From Pseudomonas sp. JM0905a (GTDB lineage: Bacteria; Pseudomonadota; Gammaproteobacteria; Pseudomonadales; Pseudomonadaceae): a DNA stretch of 64,000 nt. Shown in pieces: positions 10,128-20,518 of the stretch. A program made the position numbers and the translations under genes. The DNA lies in assembly GCF_014700075.1 (NCBI RefSeq), contig NZ_JACXBU010000001.1:310001-374000 (forward strand), written 5' to 3'. Numbering within the stretch: the stretch's first letter is position 1; the number at the start of each line of letters is the position of its first letter. Below the pieces are notes generated by a model that saw nothing but the letters and a program-made list of their open reading frames with translations, was not told the origin of the DNA and made no database searches.

Positions 10128-10592
10128 ATGCGACTGATCAAGGGGGTGGCGGCGGCCTTGCTCGCGATACCGCTGCTGGCTGGTGCTGAAGAAATTGGTT
10201 CGGTGTCGACGGTGTTCAAGTGGGTCGGTCCGAACGACAAAATCATGGTAGAGGCGTTCGACGATCCCAAGGTGGAGGGTGTGACCTGCTACCTGTCGCG
10301 GGCCAAGACTGGCGGTGTGAAAGGTGGTCTGGGGCTGGCAGAGGATCGTGCCGAGGCGTCCATCGCCTGCCGCCAGGTCGGGCCTATCCGCTTCAATGGT
10401 GAGCTCAAGGATGGCGAGGAGGTGTTCAAGGAGCGCACTTCGCTGGTGTTCAAGACCATGCAGGTGGTGCGCTTCTTCGATCGCAAGCGCAATACCCTGG
10501 TTTATCTGGTCTACAGTGATCGCGTGATCGAGGGTAGTCCGCAGAATGCGGTCACGGCGATTCCGATCCTGCCATGGCCGAACAGGCCCTGA
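10128..10592 (+). CDS. creA: CreA family periplasmic protein
   Basis: The 154-residue protein has a short signal peptide ([20 protein letters not shown]) and the CreA family core: [63 protein letters not shown]. Two cysteines in the mature part may pair in the periplasm. The family's molecular function is unknown. A strong GGAGGAAGG ribosome binding site precedes the start, and the gene lies 15 bases after proB, probably co-transcribed. Confidence 0.9.
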   Translation: MRLIKGVAAALLAIPLLAGAEEIGSVSTVFKWVGPNDKIMVEAFDDPKVEGVTCYLSRAKTGGVKGGLGLAEDRAEASIACRQVGPIRFNGELKDGEEVFKERTSLVFKTMQVVRFFDRKRNTLVYLVYSDRVIEGSPQNAVTAIPILPWPNRP

Positions 10593-10605
10593 GACAACTG
10601 AATGG

Positions 10606-10628
10606 AGCCCGGATGATCCGGGCTTTTT
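10606..10628 (+). terminator. Terminator after creA
   Basis: AGCCCGGA/TCCGGGCT stem with a TGA loop, followed by TTTT. Confidence 0.85.
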
Positions 10629-10666
10629 CATGGGTGTTCAGGTCGCTTTCAAGAACTCCAGGCAAT

Positions 10667-10693
10667 AAAAAACCGGCCAGAAGGCCGGTTTTT
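10667..10693 (-). terminator. Terminator of rpsT
   Basis: AAAAACCGGCC pairs with GGCCGGTTTTT around a four-base loop, 16 bases past the rpsT stop on the minus strand. It is also usable for the plus strand. Confidence 0.85.
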
Positions 10694-10708
10694 CGCAAGA
10701 ACTCAAGC

Positions 10709-10984
10709 TTAGGCAGCGGCTTGACCGAGCGCCTTGATGTGGGCGTTCAGGCGGCTCTTGTGACGAGCGGCTTTGTTCTTGTGGATGATGCCTTTGTCAG
10801 CCATGCGGTCGATCACCGGAACAGCAGCGGTGAAAGCGGCCTGGGCCTTCGGCAGGTCCTTGGCGTCGATAGCCTTGACCACGTTCTTGATGTAGGTACG
10901 GACCATGGAGCGCAGGCTGGCGTTATGGCTACGACGCTTCTCAGCCTGTTTGGCGCGTTTTTTGGCAGAAGGTGTGTTGGCCAC
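10709..10984 (-). CDS. rpsT: 30S ribosomal protein S20
   Basis: The 91-residue basic helical protein reads (M)[20 protein letters not shown], the standard S20 start. I place the start at a GTG with GAGGAG seven bases upstream; a TTG two codons earlier would be too close to that site. S20 binds 16S rRNA during early 30S assembly. It is divergent from murJ, as in other pseudomonads. Confidence 0.96.
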   Translation of the reverse strand: MANTPSAKKRAKQAEKRRSHNASLRSMVRTYIKNVVKAIDAKDLPKAQAAFTAAVPVIDRMADKGIIHKNKAARHKSRLNAHIKALGQAAA

Positions 10985-11031
10985 CGTCAAGCTCCTCGAA
11001 ACTGGGGGATTGAATCAAATTAAGGCCGCGA

Positions 11032-11060
11032 ATCATGCCCACGCGCTTTGGCCTTGTCAA
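11032..11060 (-). promoter_or_regulatory. rpsT promoter
   Basis: On the minus strand a perfect TTGACA (-35, 11060 to 11055) is followed by a 17-base spacer and CATGAT (-10, 11037 to 11032). Confidence 0.65.
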
Positions 11061-11200
11061 GGGCGATCAGGTGAGTGGGGCGACGAGCGTAAGCTTTTCT
11101 TCCGGATGATTTTATCCGGCCCGGACTCTACACTCGGCAGCCTTGACCTCCCCCGGCAGCGCTGCCCGGCGGAAGGCGCACTTTCTCTCCGGACCCCTGA

Positions 11201-12736
11201 ATGAATCTGCTCAAGTCGCTGGCGGCTGTCAGCTCCATCACCATGCTTTCCCGCGTCCTGGGCTTTGTACGCGACACCATCGTCGCGCGTTTCTTCGGTG
11301 CCGGCATGGCGACCGACGCCTTCTTCGTCGCATTCAAGCTGCCGAACCTGCTGCGCCGGATCTTCGCCGAGGGTGCGTTCTCCCAGGCCTTCGTGCCCAT
11401 CCTCGCCGAGTACAAGACCCAGCAGGGCGAGGAGGCGACCCGCACGTTCATCGCTTACATATCCGGCTTGCTGACCCTGGTCCTGGCGCTGGTGACCCTG
11501 GTGGGTATCCTGGCGGCGCCCTGGGTGATCTGGGTGACCGCGCCGGGCTTCGCCGATACCCCCGAGAAGTTCGCCCTGACCACTGATCTGCTGCGGGTGA
11601 CCTTCCCCTATATCTTCCTGATTTCGCTGTCCTCCCTGGCCGGCGCCATCCTCAATACCTGGAACCGCTTTTCGGTGCCGGCCTTCGTGCCGACCTTGCT
11701 GAACGTCAGCATGATTGTCTTCGCGCTGTTCCTGATTCCCTATTTCGACCCGCCCATCATGGCCCTCGGCTGGGCCGTGCTGGCTGGTGGCCTGGCACAG
11801 CTGCTCTACCAGCTTCCTGCGCTGAAACGCATCGGCATGCTTGTGCTGCCACGCCTGAACCTGCGCGACACCGGCGTCTGGCGCGTGCTCAAACAGATGG
11901 GGCCGGCGATCTTCGGGGTATCCGTGGGGCAGATCTCGCTGATCATCAACACCATCTTCGCCTCGTTCCTGGCGGCCGGTTCCGTGTCCTGGATGTACTA
12001 CGCCGACCGCCTGATGGAATTGCCGTCCGGTGTGCTGGGAGTGGCCCTGGGCACCATCCTGCTGCCTTCCCTGGCCAAGACCTATGCCAGCGATGATCGC
12101 CAGGCCTACTCCCAGTTGCTCGACTGGGGCTTGCGCCTGTGTTTCCTGCTGGTGCTGCCTTGCACCTTGGCGCTGGCCCTGCTGGCCGAGCCGTTGACGG
12201 TGGCGCTGTTCCAGTACGGCAAGTTCACCGCCAATGACGCCCTGATGACCCAGCGCGCGCTGATCGCCTACGCCGTGGGGCTGCTCGGGATCATCCTGGT
12301 GAAGGTGCTGGCGCCCGGTTTCTATGCGCGGCAGAACATTCGTACGCCGGTGAAAATCGCCGTTTTCACCCTGGTGGCGACCCAGTTGATGAACCTCGCC
12401 TTCGTCTTCCCGCTGAAACATGCCGGTCTGGCACTGGCCATCAGCCTCGCGGCCTGCATGAACGCCGGGCTGCTCTACTGGCAGCTGCGCAAACAACGCC
12501 TGTTCCAGCCGCAACCCGGCTGGGGCCGGTTCCTCGCCAGGCTGGTGTTGGCCGTGGTGGTGATGTGCGCGGTTCTGCTGGGTGTGATGCACCTGCTGCC
12601 GGCCTGGGAGCTGGGCGGCATGCTCGAGCGTCTGCTGCGCCTTGGCGTTCTCGTCGGGGCCGGTGTGATTGCCTATTTCGGCATGCTGGCCCTGCTGGGC
12701 TTCAGGCTTCGTGACTTCGCCCGGCGGGCCGTGTGA
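11201..12736 (+). CDS. murJ: Lipid II flippase MurJ (MviN)
   Basis: The 511-residue polytopic membrane protein has about 14 hydrophobic segments along its whole length. It begins [35 protein letters not shown], the signature of MurJ/MviN, with the conserved Arg residues of the central cavity ([22 protein letters not shown]). It flips undecaprenyl-linked peptidoglycan precursor across the inner membrane. No strong ribosome binding site is visible, but the ATG matches the family start. Monocistronic, upstream of ribF. Confidence 0.95.
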   Translation: MNLLKSLAAVSSITMLSRVLGFVRDTIVARFFGAGMATDAFFVAFKLPNLLRRIFAEGAFSQAFVPILAEYKTQQGEEATRTFIAYISGLLTLVLALVTLVGILAAPWVIWVTAPGFADTPEKFALTTDLLRVTFPYIFLISLSSLAGAILNTWNRFSVPAFVPTLLNVSMIVFALFLIPYFDPPIMALGWAVLAGGLAQLLYQLPALKRIGMLVLPRLNLRDTGVWRVLKQMGPAIFGVSVGQISLIINTIFASFLAAGSVSWMYYADRLMELPSGVLGVALGTILLPSLAKTYASDDRQAYSQLLDWGLRLCFLLVLPCTLALALLAEPLTVALFQYGKFTANDALMTQRALIAYAVGLLGIILVKVLAPGFYARQNIRTPVKIAVFTLVATQLMNLAFVFPLKHAGLALAISLAACMNAGLLYWQLRKQRLFQPQPGWGRFLARLVLAVVVMCAVLLGVMHLLPAWELGGMLERLLRLGVLVGAGVIAYFGMLALLGFRLRDFARRAV

Positions 12737-12791
12737 TTCGCTGAGCCGCGACACGTCGCCACTTGTCGCGCTGGCGGGCTTATAGCGCCTG

Positions 12792-12818
12792 TTGTCCAGC
12801 GCCGGCTGTGCGTATAAT
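12792..12818 (+). promoter_or_regulatory. Probable ribF promoter
   Basis: TTGTCC (12792-12797) and a perfect TATAAT (12813-12818) 29 bases before the ribF ATG. The spacer is only 15 bases, so the -35 assignment is weak. Confidence 0.4.
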
Positions 12819-12846
12819 CGACCACTTTGTGAACAAGACTTGTGCT

Positions 12847-13785
12847 ATGCAGCTGGTTCAAGGCCTCCACAACCTGCGGCCCCAACATAGGGGCTGTGTC
12901 GCCACTATCGGCAATTTCGACGGCGTGCACCGCGGCCATCAGGCCATTCTCAAGCGGTTGCGCGAGCGTGCGGCTGAGCTTGGTTTGCCCACCTGCGTGG
13001 TGATTTTCGAACCGCAACCACGCGAGTTCTTCGGTCCGGATACCGCACCGGTGCGCCTGACCCGCCTGCGTGACAAGCTCGAGTTGCTGGCGCGCGAAGG
13101 CGTGGACCGGGTGCTATGCCTTGCGTTCAACCGCCGCCTGCGTGAACTCAGCGCCGCCGAGTTCGTCCATGCGGTCCTGGTCGAGGGACTGGGTGCCAGG
13201 CATCTGGAGATTGGTGACGATTTCCGCTTCGGTTGCGACCGCGCTGGAGACTTCGAATTCCTGCAGCAGGCTGGCGCGGCGGAGGGCTTCAGCGTCGAAG
13301 CCGCGGCCACCGTGGAGCTGGATGGCCTGCGGGTCAGCAGCACCCGCGTCCGTCAGGCGCTTGCCGAGGGTGATTTCGCCCTGGCCGAACGCCTGCTTGG
13401 GCGCCCGTTCACCATTACCGGCCGGGTGCTGCATGGGCAGAAACTCGGTCGTCAATTAGGCACTCCTACCGCCAACGTGCAACTCAAGCGTCGCCGGGTG
13501 CCGCTCAATGGTGTGTTCCTGGTCAGTGTGGAGCTGGATGGCCGGCAGTTGCCCGGCGTTGCCAACATCGGCGTGCGCCCGAGCGTGAAGGGTGACGGGC
13601 GCGCCCACCTGGAGGTCCACCTGCTGGACTACGCTGGCGATCTCTATGACCGGCGGATCAGCGTGACCTTCCATCACAAGCTGCGTGATGAGCAGCGTTT
13701 TGCCTCCCTGGAGGCGTTGAAATCGGCGATCGATGCGGATGTCGCTGCCGCCCGTGCCTATTGGCAGGGTACTCAATCAAATTGA
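12847..13785 (+). CDS. ribF: Bifunctional riboflavin kinase / FMN adenylyltransferase
   Basis: The 312-residue enzyme converts riboflavin to FMN and then FAD. The N-terminal nucleotidyltransferase domain carries GNFDGVHRGH at residues 22-31 and a later SSTRVRQAL. The C-terminal flavokinase domain has GRVLHGQKLGRQLGTPTANV and GVANIGVRPS. The ATG giving MQLVQGLHNLRP was chosen as the usual N-terminus; 28 upstream codons are open but run through the promoter. It is followed 15 bases later by ileS and probably starts the ribF-ileS-lspA-fkpB-ispH operon. Confidence 0.95.
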   Translation: MQLVQGLHNLRPQHRGCVATIGNFDGVHRGHQAILKRLRERAAELGLPTCVVIFEPQPREFFGPDTAPVRLTRLRDKLELLAREGVDRVLCLAFNRRLRELSAAEFVHAVLVEGLGARHLEIGDDFRFGCDRAGDFEFLQQAGAAEGFSVEAAATVELDGLRVSSTRVRQALAEGDFALAERLLGRPFTITGRVLHGQKLGRQLGTPTANVQLKRRRVPLNGVFLVSVELDGRQLPGVANIGVRPSVKGDGRAHLEVHLLDYAGDLYDRRISVTFHHKLRDEQRFASLEALKSAIDADVAAARAYWQGTQSN

Positions 13786-13800
13786 AGAGCCTGGACTGAA

Positions 13801-16635
13801 ATGACCGATTACAAAGCGACCCTGAACCTGCCCGAGACGGCATTCCCGATGAAGGCCGGTCTGCCCCAGCGCGAGCCGGAACTGCTGCAGAGCTGGAACA
13901 GCATCGACCTGTACGGCAAGCTGCGGCAGATCGGCGAAGGTCGCCCGAAGTTCGTCCTGCACGATGGCCCCCCCTACGCCAACGGCAGCATCCATATCGG
14001 TCACGCAGTCAACAAGATCCTCAAGGACATCATCGTCCGCTCAAAGACCCTGGCGGGCTATGACGCCCCCTATGTGCCGGGCTGGGACTGCCACGGCCTG
14101 CCGATCGAGCACAAGGTCGAGACCACCCATGGCAAGAACCTACCCGCGGACAAGACCCGTGAGCTGTGCCGTGCCTACGCCGCCGAGCAGATCGAAGGCC
14201 AGAAGGCCGACTTCATCCGCCTGGGCGTGTTGGGTGACTGGGACAACCCCTACAAGACCATGGCTTTCGCCAACGAGGCCGGCGAGATCCGCGCCCTGGC
14301 CGAAATGGTCAAGCAGGGCTTCGTGTTCAAGGGCTTGAAACCGGTTAACTGGTGCTTCGATTGCGGCTCGGCCCTGGCTGAAGCCGAAGTCGAGTACGCC
14401 GACAAGAAGTCCGACGCCATCGACGTGGCCTTCCCGGTCGAAGACGCCGACAAACTGGCTGCTGCTTTCGGCCTGTCGAGCCTGGCCAAGCCAGCTGCCA
14501 TCGTCATCTGGACCACCACGCCCTGGACCATCCCGGCCAACCAGGCCCTGAACGTCCACCCCGAATTCAACTACGCGCTGGTGGATACCGGCGCGCGCTT
14601 GCTGATTCTGGCCGAAGAGCTGGTGGAGTCCTGCCTTTCGCGCTACGGCCTGGAAGGCCAGGTCATCGCCACCGCCAAAGGCGAGGCGCTGGACCTGATC
14701 CGCTTCCGCCACCCCTTCTACGAGCGCCTGTCGCCCGTCTACCTGGCCGAGTACGTCGAGCTGGGTGCCGGTACCGGCATCGTCCACTCCGCGCCAGCCT
14801 ACGGTGAGGACGACTTCCGTACCTGCAAACAGCACGGCATGAGCAATGACGACATCCTGAGCCCCGTTCAGAGCAACGGCGTATATGTGCAGGACCTGCC
14901 GTTCTTCGGCGGCCAGTTCATCTGGAAGGCCAACCCGGCCATCGTCGCCAAGCTCGAAGAAGTGGGTGCGCTGCTCAAGCACGAGGCCATCAACCACAGC
15001 TACATGCACTGCTGGCGCCACAAGACTCCGCTGATCTACCGCGCCACTGCGCAGTGGTTCGTCGGCATGGACAAGCAGCCGGAGCAGGGCTCCACGCTGC
15101 GCGAGCGCGCCCTGTCCGCCATCGACAAGACCGAGTTCGTTCCCGCCTGGGGCCAGGCGCGCCTGCACGGCATGATCGCCGGTCGCCCTGACTGGTGCAT
15201 CTCCCGCCAGCGTAACTGGGGCGTGCCGATCCCGTTCTTCCTGCACAAGGCCACCGGTGAACTGCACCCGCGCACCGTTGAGCTGATGGAGCAGGTGGCC
15301 CAGCGCGTCGAACAGGAAGGCATCGAGGCCTGGTTCAAGCTGGACGCCGCCGAGCTGCTCGGCGACGAGGCCGGCCAGTACGACAAGATCAGCGACACCC
15401 TGGACGTCTGGTTCGACTCCGGTACCACCCACTGGCACGTGCTGCGCGGCTCCCATGCCGAACTGGGCCACGCCAGCGGTCCGGCGGCCGACCTCTACCT
15501 GGAAGGCTCCGACCAGCACCGTGGCTGGTTCCACTCCTCCTTGCTGACCGGCTGCGCCATCGACGGCCACGCGCCGTATCGTCAACTGCTGACCCACGGC
15601 TTCACCGTGGACGAGAGCGGTCGCAAGATGTCCAAGTCCCTGGGCAACGTGATCGCTCCGCAGCAAGTGACCGACAGCCTGGGTGCCGACATCCTGCGCC
15701 TGTGGGTATCGGCTACCGACTACTCCGGCGAAATGGCCGTTTCCCAGCAGATTCTGCAGCGCAGCGCCGATGCCTACCGCCGCATTCGCAACACCGCGCG
15801 CTTCCTGCTGGCCAACCTGAATGGCTTCGACCCGGTCAAGGACCTGCTGCCCGCCGAGGACATGCTGGCCCTGGATCGCTGGGCTGTGGACCGTGCCCTG
15901 CTGCTGCAGCGCGAACTGGAAGAAGCCTACGGCGAGTACCGTTTCTGGAACGTCTACTCCAAGGTGCACAACTTCTGCGTACAGGAGCTGGGCGGCTTCT
16001 ACCTCGACATCATCAAGGACCGCCAGTACACCACCGCCGCTGACAGTGTGGCGCGCCGTTCCTGCCAGACCGCGCTGTTCCACATTGCCGAAGCGCTGGT
16101 GCGCTGGGTCGCGCCGATCCTGGCCTTCACCGCCGACGAGATCTGGCAGTATTTGCCGGGCGAGCGCAATGAGTCGGTGATGCTGAACACCTGGTACCAG
16201 GGTCTGAGCGAGCTGCCGGAAGGCTTCGAACTGGGTCGTGAGTTCTGGGAGCAGGTCATGGCAGTGAAGGCCTCGGTCAACAAGGAACTCGAGAACCTGC
16301 GTAGCAACAAGGCCATCGGCGGCAACCTGCAGGCCGAAGTGACTCTGTTCGCTGAAGATGCCCTGGCTGCGGCCCTGGCCAAGCTGGGCGATGAGCTGCG
16401 CTTCGTGCTGATCACCTCGGCAGCCGACGTCCAGCCCCTGGCCAGCGCTCCGGCCGATGCCGTGGAAACCGAAGTCGCCGGCCTCAAGCTGAAGATCCAC
16501 AAATCCGCCCACACCAAGTGCGGCCGTTGCTGGCACCACCGCGCCGACGTCGGCCAGTTCGTGAAGCACCCGGACCTGTGTGCCCGTTGTGTGGAAAACA
16601 TCGATGGAGCCGGCGAGGTTCGTCACTATGCCTAA
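13801..16635 (+). CDS. ileS: Isoleucyl-tRNA synthetase
   Basis: The 944-residue class I synthetase charges tRNA-Ile. The HIGH motif is in [13 protein letters not shown] near residue 60, KMSKS is at 609-613, and the C-terminal zinc-binding cysteines (CGRCWHH ... CARC) are intact. The editing domain ([13 protein letters not shown]) is present between the Rossmann halves. Length and N-terminus match the bacterial IleS1 type found in E. coli. Its stop overlaps the lspA start, suggesting translational coupling. Confidence 0.98.
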   Translation: MTDYKATLNLPETAFPMKAGLPQREPELLQSWNSIDLYGKLRQIGEGRPKFVLHDGPPYANGSIHIGHAVNKILKDIIVRSKTLAGYDAPYVPGWDCHGLPIEHKVETTHGKNLPADKTRELCRAYAAEQIEGQKADFIRLGVLGDWDNPYKTMAFANEAGEIRALAEMVKQGFVFKGLKPVNWCFDCGSALAEAEVEYADKKSDAIDVAFPVEDADKLAAAFGLSSLAKPAAIVIWTTTPWTIPANQALNVHPEFNYALVDTGARLLILAEELVESCLSRYGLEGQVIATAKGEALDLIRFRHPFYERLSPVYLAEYVELGAGTGIVHSAPAYGEDDFRTCKQHGMSNDDILSPVQSNGVYVQDLPFFGGQFIWKANPAIVAKLEEVGALLKHEAINHSYMHCWRHKTPLIYRATAQWFVGMDKQPEQGSTLRERALSAIDKTEFVPAWGQARLHGMIAGRPDWCISRQRNWGVPIPFFLHKATGELHPRTVELMEQVAQRVEQEGIEAWFKLDAAELLGDEAGQYDKISDTLDVWFDSGTTHWHVLRGSHAELGHASGPAADLYLEGSDQHRGWFHSSLLTGCAIDGHAPYRQLLTHGFTVDESGRKMSKSLGNVIAPQQVTDSLGADILRLWVSATDYSGEMAVSQQILQRSADAYRRIRNTARFLLANLNGFDPVKDLLPAEDMLALDRWAVDRALLLQRELEEAYGEYRFWNVYSKVHNFCVQELGGFYLDIIKDRQYTTAADSVARRSCQTALFHIAEALVRWVAPILAFTADEIWQYLPGERNESVMLNTWYQGLSELPEGFELGREFWEQVMAVKASVNKELENLRSNKAIGGNLQAEVTLFAEDALAAALAKLGDELRFVLITSAADVQPLASAPADAVETEVAGLKLKIHKSAHTKCGRCWHHRADVGQFVKHPDLCARCVENIDGAGEVRHYA

Positions 16636-17131
16636 GGCATATGGTCGTCTCGGCTGGCTGTGGCTGACCGCTCTCGTGTTCGTGCTGGACCAGGCGAGCA
16701 AGTGGTTCTTCGAGAGCGAGCTCAACCTCTACCAGCAGATCGTCGTCATCCCCGACTATTTCAGCTGGACCCTCGCCTACAACACCGGCGCGGCCTTCAG
16801 CTTCCTGGCTGACAGCTCAGGCTGGCAGCGCTGGCTGTTCGCCCTGATCGCCCTGGTGGTCAGCGGCGTACTGGTGGTGTGGCTGAAACGCCTGAAGCCC
16901 GAGGAAACCTGGCTGGCCATTGCGCTGGCCCTGGTCCTGGGCGGCGCCCTCGGCAACCTCTACGACCGCGTGGTGCTTGGCCACGTGGTCGATTTCATCC
17001 TGGTGCATTGGCAGAACCGCTGGTACTTCCCGGCGTTCAACCTGGCCGATAGCGCCATCACCGTCGGCGCCGTGATGCTGGCGCTGGATATGTTCAAAGC
17101 GAAGAAGTCCGGAGAACCTGCCCATGACTGA
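16628..17131 (+). CDS. lspA: Lipoprotein signal peptidase (signal peptidase II)
   Basis: The 167-residue inner-membrane aspartyl protease has four hydrophobic segments. The catalytic region is visible in [15 protein letters not shown] and FNLADSAI, with the conserved YNTGAAFS loop after the first helix. It cleaves prolipoprotein signal peptides after diacylglyceryl transfer; BamD in this window is a likely substrate. The ATG overlaps the end of ileS by eight bases, and the gene overlaps fkpB by another eight. Confidence 0.96.
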   Translation: MPKAYGRLGWLWLTALVFVLDQASKWFFESELNLYQQIVVIPDYFSWTLAYNTGAAFSFLADSSGWQRWLFALIALVVSGVLVVWLKRLKPEETWLAIALALVLGGALGNLYDRVVLGHVVDFILVHWQNRWYFPAFNLADSAITVGAVMLALDMFKAKKSGEPAHD

Positions 17132-17561
17132 ACATCGCATAGGGCCGGACATGGAAGTCACCCTGCATTTCGCCATCAAGCTGGATAACGGCGATGTGGT
17201 GGACAGCACCTTCGAGAAGAACCCGGCCACCTTCAAAGTGGGTGACGGCAACCTGCTCCCGGGCTTCGAGAGCGTGCTCTTCGGCCTGAAGAGTGGTGAC
17301 AAGCGCGTTCTGGCCATCGAACCTGAGCAGGGCTTCGGCCAGCCCAATCCGCAGAACGTGCAGGTGATGCCCCGCGGCAACTTCCAGGACATGGAACTCT
17401 CCGAAGGCCTGCTGATCATCTTCAATGATGCGGCCAACGCCGAACTGCCTGGCGTGGTGAAGATGGTCGACGACACCCATGTGACCGTCGACTTCAACCA
17501 CCCGCTGGCGGGCAAGCCGCTCTCCTTCGAGGTGGAGATCCTGTCGGTCAAGCCGGCCTGA
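17124..17561 (+). CDS. fkpB: FKBP-type peptidyl-prolyl isomerase FkpB (SlpA-like)
   Basis: The 145-residue protein is a short FKBP with the insert-in-flap arrangement of SlyD/SlpA proteins: [48 protein letters not shown], then the chaperone insert and [19 protein letters not shown]. It lacks the His-rich tail of SlyD. It sits between lspA and ispH, the conserved position of fkpB in gammaproteobacteria, and overlaps the lspA stop. Confidence 0.92.
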   Translation: MTEHRIGPDMEVTLHFAIKLDNGDVVDSTFEKNPATFKVGDGNLLPGFESVLFGLKSGDKRVLAIEPEQGFGQPNPQNVQVMPRGNFQDMELSEGLLIIFNDAANAELPGVVKMVDDTHVTVDFNHPLAGKPLSFEVEILSVKPA

Positions 17562-17590
17562 TCTTCACTCGTTCGGACGAGGTAACCACC

Positions 17591-18538
17591 ATGCAAATCA
17601 AACTCGCCAACCCTCGCGGCTTCTGCGCCGGCGTCGATCGCGCCATCGAGATCGTCAACCGTGCCCTCGAGGTGTTTGGTCCGCCGATCTACGTGCGCCA
17701 CGAAGTAGTGCACAACAAGTTCGTGGTCGAAGACCTGCGTTCTCGCGGTGCCGTGTTCGTCGAAGAACTCGACCAGGTGCCGGACAACGTGATCGTCATC
17801 TTCAGCGCCCACGGCGTTTCCCAGGCCGTGCGCCAGGAAGCCGCCCGCCGCGGCCTCAAGGTGTTCGACGCCACCTGCCCGCTGGTGACCAAGGTGCATA
17901 TGGAGGTCGCGCGCTACAGCCGCGATGGCCGCGAATGCATCCTCATCGGTCACGCCGGCCACCCGGAAGTGGAAGGCACCATGGGACAGTATGACGTCAG
18001 CAACGGCGGCGCCATCTACCTGGTGGAAGACGAGGCGGACGTCGAGCGGCTGCAAGTGCGCAATGCCGATGCCCTGTCGTTCGTCACCCAGACCACCCTG
18101 TCCATGGACGACACCAGCCGCGTCATCGATGCGCTGCGCGCCAAGTTCCCCAACATTGGCGGCCCGCGCAAGGACGACATCTGCTACGCCACCCAGAACC
18201 GCCAGGATGCGGTGAAGCAGCTTGCCCACGAAAGTGATGTGGTGCTGGTAGTCGGCAGCCCGAACAGCTCCAACTCCAATCGCCTGCGCGAACTCGCCGA
18301 GCGCATGGATACCCCGGCCTACCTGATCGACGGCGCAGAAGACCTCAAGCGCGAATGGTTCGACAACGTGAAGCGCGTCGGCATCACCGCCGGCGCTTCC
18401 GCCCCCGAGGTGCTGGTACAAGGTGTGATCGATCAGCTTCGGGAGTGGGGCGCCGAAGTCGCCGTCGAGCTGGATGGTCGACCGGAGAACGTGACCTTCT
18501 CCATGCCGAAGGAATTGCGGGTGGTCAACGTCGGGTAG
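17591..18538 (+). CDS. ispH: 4-hydroxy-3-methylbut-2-enyl diphosphate reductase
   Basis: The 315-residue iron-sulfur enzyme performs the last step of the MEP pathway, making IPP and DMAPP, the substrates that IspB in this window uses. The three cluster ligands are in [19 protein letters not shown] and [20 protein letters not shown] and the conserved THETE-like EGTMGQYD segment are also present. It is last in the ileS operon and ends convergently with a FimT-like gene 60 bases away. Confidence 0.96.
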   Translation: MQIKLANPRGFCAGVDRAIEIVNRALEVFGPPIYVRHEVVHNKFVVEDLRSRGAVFVEELDQVPDNVIVIFSAHGVSQAVRQEAARRGLKVFDATCPLVTKVHMEVARYSRDGRECILIGHAGHPEVEGTMGQYDVSNGGAIYLVEDEADVERLQVRNADALSFVTQTTLSMDDTSRVIDALRAKFPNIGGPRKDDICYATQNRQDAVKQLAHESDVVLVVGSPNSSNSNRLRELAERMDTPAYLIDGAEDLKREWFDNVKRVGITAGASAPEVLVQGVIDQLREWGAEVAVELDGRPENVTFSMPKELRVVNVG

Positions 18539-18598
18539 GGCTCGCGCCCAAAGTCTTGGCAAATGCCATGCGATTTCATTCGCGGGCATGGTGGTATA

Positions 18599-19114
18599 TC
18601 AGCAGGAGCCCGGCGGTTGCTTGGCTCTGCGTACTCTCCCTGCTGCATTGATCACCAACTTCGTGACATGCGACTTGCCGTCGCTGCGGCAGAGAGTGAG
18701 TGTTCCGGCCTGAAAAGCACCTCCCAGCATGGTTGCCCTGCCTGTCGGTGTGTAACGGATGTAGCGCCTGACGGGCGAGTTACCCTTGATGACGACTCCC
18801 GCTGGTTGCGGGCCGATTTGCCTGATTAATACGTCGCTTTCGTCCCATCGCCCATTTCCATTCTGATCGGCATAGACCCACCAGCCGGTCGCCCAGTCTC
18901 CGTCCCGGTTGTCTACGAGGACGGCAACCTTCCTGAAGACAGACTCCTGCCGTGCAAGGGCGAGGCTTGAAGACAAAACCTGACTGGTTGCAGTCAGCTG
19001 TTGCGCCCTTATGAATCGAGTAAGCGACGGTGTCCCAAGGCCAATGCAAATGGCCAGGAGCGTGACGGCTACCAATAGCTCGATCAGGGTGAAACCGCGA
19101 GTATTCCCGGTCAT
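18599..19114 (-). CDS. GspH/FimT-family pseudopilin, module 1, divergent gene
   Basis: The 171-residue prepilin has the leader MTGNTRG and the N-methylation segment FTLIELLVAVTLLAICIGLGTP, so it is processed by prepilin peptidase (PilD, also in this window). The soluble part has the FimT/GspH layout: ALARQESVFRK, a WWVY(AD) strand, and an EF-hand-like loop DQNGNGRWDESD about 70 residues after the pilin helix. It reads opposite to the rest of module 1, with a 431-base intergenic region between it and pilE. It is probably a minor pilin of the same pilus; the mis-orientation is unusual. Confidence 0.82.
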   Translation of the reverse strand: MTGNTRGFTLIELLVAVTLLAICIGLGTPSLTRFIRAQQLTATSQVLSSSLALARQESVFRKVAVLVDNRDGDWATGWWVYADQNGNGRWDESDVLIRQIGPQPAGVVIKGNSPVRRYIRYTPTGRATMLGGAFQAGTLTLCRSDGKSHVTKLVINAAGRVRRAKQPPGSC

Positions 19115-19545
19115 GGCATCCTTGCCTTGATTGAAAGATCAACGGGATTTGCCTGTCATCCTTGGCCTTTGCCCGCTCGTCGCCGCTAAAAGGACCTGAA
19201 TGAGAACTGACCGTTAAGCTTCTGGAAATGAAAGAATTTCTCAAGGTCGCCTGTTCCTGAAAGCCGCAAAGAAAACTCTTGAAATTGGCGGCAGATCACT
19301 CTGCGTCGTACAGGAATGACGCATCCTGTATGTACGAATTCACTGGGATCACGCGTGGAGGGCCCGTTTACGCTGCCTTTGGTTGTAAGGCGAAAGCGTG
19401 AAGTGAACTGAGGTGAAGGTCGGATGAAGTTGCGACAGGAGTCGGAGGATGCAAAATGGCTGTAACTGAAGGATTTCCAATTGAACTTGGGATCAAGAAG
19501 TCAAATCAGGCATTCCTCCGGTCGTCAAACCAAGAAGGTGACTCA
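19115..19545. other. 431-base divergent intergenic region upstream of module 1
   Basis: The region is AT-richer than the core genes and has no convincing ORF of its own, other than the possible upstream start of pilE at 19456. CCGCTCGTC at 19173-19181 is one mismatch from the AlgR core CCGTTCGTC, which controls the fimU-pilE operon in P. aeruginosa. No clear sigma-70 promoter was found by eye. Confidence 0.4.
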
Positions 19546-19938
19546 GTGGGCAGAACAAAGCAGCGTGGTTTTACCCTCATCGAGCTTATGATCGTCGTCG
19601 CAATAGTTGCCATTCTGGCTGCAATTGCCTATCCCAGTTACCAGCAATATGTCATTCGCGGTAATCGTGCAGCCGCGCAGGCGCAGATGATGGATATCGC
19701 CAACCGTCAGCAGCAGTACCTCTTGGCGAATCGAACCTATGCAACCAAAGCACAGCTCGAGGCGAGCGGTTATGCACTGCCTACCGAGGTGGTTGGCCGA
19801 TATACCTATGACATCACAGTGGGCAGTGGCTCTGTGCCCAGTTTCACCATCACCTTCACAGCTACCGGCTCGCAGGTTAGTGATGGCAACTTGACCCTCG
19901 ATAATGAGGGCGAAAAGACCCCTTCTGGAAAGTGGTAG
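19546..19938 (+). CDS. pilE: Type IV minor pilin PilE-like, module 1
   Basis: The 130-residue prepilin starts at a GTG behind AAGAAGGTG, giving the leader MGRTKQRG and then [25 protein letters not shown] competing ATG at 19456 with GGAGG seven bases upstream would add 30 residues and make an unusually long leader. The globular part ends [20 protein letters not shown], the typical C-terminus of PilE-like minor pilins. It opens the plus-strand part of module 1, seven bases before pilV, and should help prime pilus assembly and form the tip complex with the genes that follow. Confidence 0.85.
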   Translation: MGRTKQRGFTLIELMIVVAIVAILAAIAYPSYQQYVIRGNRAAAQAQMMDIANRQQQYLLANRTYATKAQLEASGYALPTEVVGRYTYDITVGSGSVPSFTITFTATGSQVSDGNLTLDNEGEKTPSGKW

Positions 19939-19945
19939 GTACCCT

Positions 19946-20518
19946 ATGAACCGCACACTTTCCTTGAGCTCTCAGCGTGGCGTGACCCTCATTGAGGTGC
20001 TGGTAACCATCCTGATTCTGTCGGTGGGGTTGCTCGGCATGGCGGGACTCCAGGTCCGATTGCAACAGTCGGAGATTGAGGCCTATCAGCGCGCCCAGGC
20101 TTTGTTGTTGCTTGATGACATGGCCAACCGCATCACCACCAATCGCAATGTGGCATCGAGTTACGTTACCGGCACAGCAACTCCTGTGGGAACGGGGATG
20201 ACCTGTGCAAGTGTGACCGGCTCTTCTTCGCGGCGCGACCGAGATATCAGCGAGTGGTGCAATACCTTGCAAGGTGCGGCAGAGACATCGGGTACGAGCA
20301 AGGTTGGCTCAATGGTAGGCGCGAGAGGGTGCGTGGAGTCGATTGGGAGCAACCAGTACCTGGTCACCATCGCCTGGCAAGGGTTGACACCGATTTCGGC
20401 TCCGCCATCTGGCGTGGCGTGCGGGGCCAATAGTTATGACGGTGCGACTGGGTCTACCTGCTCGGGTGACCTCTGCCGTCGTGTCATTACCACCATTGTG
20501 CGTGTCGCGGATCTATGA
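19946..20518 (+). CDS. pilV: Type IV minor pilin PilV-like, module 1
   Basis: The 190-residue prepilin has the leader MNRTLSLSSQRG and the helix VTLIEVLVTILILSVGLLGMAGLQ. The segment GLLGMAGLQ...ALLLLDDMANRI is diagnostic of PilV. There are seven cysteines in the soluble part. Its stop overlaps the pilW start (ATGA), implying translational coupling. It is a minor pilin of the tip/priming complex. Confidence 0.86.
   Translation: MNRTLSLSSQRGVTLIEVLVTILILSVGLLGMAGLQVRLQQSEIEAYQRAQALLLLDDMANRITTNRNVASSYVTGTATPVGTGMTCASVTGSSSRRDRDISEWCNTLQGAAETSGTSKVGSMVGARGCVESIGSNQYLVTIAWQGLTPISAPPSGVACGANSYDGATGSTCSGDLCRRVITTIVRVADL

Noticed and set aside
11057-12754. Minus-strand 565-codon frame opposite murJ, very rich in Gln, His and Gly
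   Set aside because: The odd composition is what antisense of Leu-rich membrane protein codons gives; murJ is certain.
14140-16725. Minus-strand open frame of 861 codons opposite ileS
   Set aside because: It is an antisense shadow of high-GC ileS. The plus-strand protein has all IleRS motifs and the minus frame has no recognisable domain.
16817-18589. Minus-strand 590-codon frame opposite lspA, fkpB and ispH
   Set aside because: It spans three well-supported genes, so it is a chance frame in high-GC DNA.
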